From: Pogona vitticeps
Taxonomy: Eukaryota; Chordata; Lepidosauria; Squamata; Agamidae
Assembly (NCBI RefSeq): GCF_051106095.1
Contig: NC_135783.1
Location: 185,979,947-186,043,946, forward strand
Direction of reading: 5' to 3'
Length of the DNA: 64,000 nt
The position numbers were made by a program, and so were the translations under genes. Under the pieces are notes generated by a model, which searched no databases, was not told the origin of the DNA, and saw only the letters and a list, made by a program, of their open reading frames with translations. Below are positions 61,582 through 64,000 of this stretch, one piece after another; position 1 is the stretch's first letter, and each line of letters opens with the position of its first letter.

Positions 61582-64000
61582 TCCCCCCCTCCAAGAGTGC
61601 CGTCCGCTCTTCCTTGCTGCATGCCCACGGACCCTGCCGAGAAAAATAGTCGACATTAGTATGCTCTTTCCCTTTCCTATACTTTACTTGAAACGAGAAG
61701 GGTTGCAAAGCCAAGTACCACCTTGTCAACCGAGGATTGGTTTCCTTCATCCTTTCTAACCATTGTAGGGGTGCATGATCGGTGATCAGGTCAAAGAGAG
61801 CCCCCAGTAAATAATATTTAAGCTTATGAGTAGCCCATTTTATAGCTAATGCTTCTCTTTCGATGACAGCGTATTTCTGCTCTCGGGGAGACAGTTTATG
61901 GCTTAGATATAAAATAGGATATTCTATCCCCTCCTTGACCTGAGACAGAACTGCTCCAAGGCCCCGGTCAGAAGCGTCCGTGAAGAGAGTAAAAGGGATA
62001 CTAAAATCAGGTGCAAACCTAGTGGGCAACTCACAGATGATCTCCTTCAGTAACTTAAAGGCCTCTTCTTGGGGAGGACCCCATTTTACTTTCACCGGGG
62101 CTTTCTTTCTGGTCAAGTCGGTTAAAGGGGCTGCTATGGACGCGAAGTTAGGTACAAACTGCCGGTAGTACCCAACTAAACCCAGAAATTGCTGAACCTC
62201 TTTTTTAGTCATAGGTCTATACCATCTATATATTTTGGTCACCTTCTCTTCCTGGGGTTGAATCTTCCCCTGTCCTACTTTATAACCCAAATACTCCACT
62301 TTAGGTAACCCTATCTTGCATTTCTTCGGGTTAACAGTCAGCCCAGCCTCTCTCAGCCTATCTAGCACTCTTTTAAGGTGGGATAGATGTTCTTCCCATG
62401 AGCCACTAAAAACGATGATGTCATCTATGTAGGCCGCTGCACAATCCTGCAAGGGTTCTAACACCCTATCCATTAACCGTTGGAACGTCGCAGCCGCCCC
62501 ATGCAGCCCAAACGGCATTTTCTTGAATTGGTACAATCCCTTAGGGGTGCAGAATGCCGTCTTTTCCTTATCTTGGGGCCTCAATGGGATTTGCCAATAA
62601 CCCTTGGTTAAGTCGATCGAACTCAAGAACTTGGCTCCCCCTAACTTGTCCAAAAGGTCTCCCACTTGGGGCATGGGATACGCATCAAACCTGGAAATGG
62701 CGTTAACCTGTCTGAAGTCAATGCAGAACCTAAGCGACCCGTCTGGTTTCGGTACCATAACTGGGAAACTTTTCCACGGTCCATCAGCAGGCTCTATCAC
62801 TCCCAGTTTAAGCATTTCATCTACTTCCTGGTTAATAACTCCCATTACATGCCGGGGCCATGATCTTCCATTGACCCTCACAACCTTCCCAGGGGGTTTT
62901 TCGATGCTATGCTCTACCAATTGGGTACACCCCGGTGTTGGGGAAAACACCTGAGGAAACTCTTCCTGTAATTGTATAGCTTGTCACCTTTGTTCTTCAG
63001 ACAGGAGTTCCCCCACAATTACATCGCCTCCTGAAGTTAGTTCTTCCCTGTCCGGCCCTAACTCGTCATCTACCTCTGTACCAAACAACACTTCTCGGTC
63101 TACCCACTCCTTCAACAAGTTTACATGAAATACCTGTGTCTTCTTTTTCCTATCAGGGGTTTCTATTTCATAGTCTACTTCATTTAACCGCCTCAGGACC
63201 GTATAAGGTCCGTGCCATTTAGCTAAAAACTTGGAAGTGTCGGTGGGTAGTAAGACCAATACTTTCTGTTGAGGCTCGAAACTCCGGGGTCGTACTTTTC
63301 TGTTGTATGACCCCTTTTGTCTAACCTGGGCCTGTCCCAAATTATCTTTAGCCATTTCCCAGGCCAATTGTAAGCTGTTTCTCATTTCTACAATTTGTTG
63401 CAATGCCCCCTTAGAATGGTCTTCCCCTTCCTCCCATTTTTCTCTTATAAGATCCAGGATTCCTCTAGGTCTTCTACCATACAGTAATTCAAAAGGAGAA
63501 AAACCTGTGGAGGCCTGGGGAGCCTCTCTAATGGCAAACATCAATGGGGCCAGAAAGGTATGCCACATTCTGGGTTTCTCTATGGATAATTTCCTGAGCA
63601 TCCCTTTAAGGGTTCGATTAAACCTTTCTACCAAGCCATTGGCTTGTGGATGATAGACTGAGGTTCGGAGGGGTCTGACCCCTAGCAATTGCCACATCTG
63701 CTTGAAGGTCAGGCTCATAAAGTTTGAGCCTTGATCAGTGAGCACTTCTTTTGGAAAACCCACTCTAGAAAACAATTCAATTAACTCTTTGGCCAACACC
63801 TTCACTGTTGTGGACCTTAGAGGCACCGCTTCGGGGTACCGGGTAGCATAATCAATCACTACCAAAATGTACTGATGTCCCCCAGCCGATTTAGTTAGGG
63901 GGCCCACAATGTCCAGGGCGATTCTTTCAAAAGGACGATCAACTAACGACATGGGCACTAGTTCGGCTCCTGGACCCGCTTTAGGTTGAGTCATCTGACA
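60740..64000 (-). mobile_element. Gypsy-type LTR element, Gmr1-like order, running off the window
   Basis: In minus orientation the visible parts are integrase (63,994-62,984), reverse transcriptase plus RNase H (62,950 to about 61,600) and the 3' LTR (60,740-61,581, ends TGTGTAATACC and CCCTCACA). Integrase shows DIVGPL, LTDQGSNF and YHPQANGLVERFNRTLKG, and a GPYTVL-type C-terminal part. Reverse transcriptase has YIDDIIVFS, and RNase H has FTDASDRGLGAVLS and DHAPLQWL. Integrase before reverse transcriptase is opposite to most gypsy elements and is known from the Gmr1 group. The visible part looks lightly worn, with few breaks; gag, protease and the 5' LTR are outside. It is inserted in CR1. 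Confidence 0.9.

Noticed and set aside
45340-64000. SF3B1 first exons, expected beyond COQ10B by synteny
   Set aside because: No match to the SF3B1 N-terminus was seen on the plus strand; the region is filled with transposons.

Overview
The window is vertebrate genomic DNA, most likely from a squamate reptile (lizard). Genes are split by GT/AG introns and start in CpG islands. The repeats are typical of squamates: a BovB retrotransposon fragment, a tRNA-derived SINE of the Sauria type, CR1 and L2-like LINEs, and many small hAT- and pogo/Tigger-like elements. The species cannot be named from the sequence alone.

Three host genes could be read exon by exon, in the order known from other vertebrates. 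HSPE1 (Hsp10, minus strand, coding exons 6,214-12,306) and HSPD1 (Hsp60, plus strand, coding exons 15,654-28,510) lie head to head. They share one bidirectional CpG-island promoter that holds a perfect four-unit heat-shock element. The two proteins form the mitochondrial Hsp60/Hsp10 folding chamber, so this layout lets one promoter drive both halves of the machine. COQ10B (minus strand, 30,157-44,929) is tail to tail with HSPD1 and encodes a mitochondrial coenzyme Q-binding START-domain protein. It has its own CpG island with a CCAAT/TATA pair. All three reading frames are intact. Neighbours expected from human synteny (MOB4 before HSPE1, SF3B1 beyond COQ10B) were not found and probably lie outside.

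Region by region: 1-6,090 is repeats and featureless DNA; 6,090-12,310 HSPE1; 11,430-14,200 CpG island; 12,990-28,960 HSPD1; 29,230-45,250 COQ10B, whose 9.3-kb first intron is full of old repeats; 45,340-49,860 mostly unique DNA; 49,870-64,000 a dense nest of transposable elements.

The nest contains: a short tandem repeat; an RTE-like LINE copy cut by a solo LTR and by a SINE, both with clear target-site duplications; a second copy of the same LINE that is nearly intact (about 1,090 codons with one internal stop); a CR1 copy cut by another solo LTR and then by a gypsy-type element; and that gypsy-type element, which runs off the right edge and has integrase before reverse transcriptase, the order known from the Gmr1 group. 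Four decayed copies of a repeat with a hammerhead-ribozyme-like core sit inside COQ10B. No undescribed gene system was found. The points most worth a second look are the gypsy gene order and its open frame inside the LTR, the near-intact LINE, the hammerhead-like relics and the four-unit heat-shock element.
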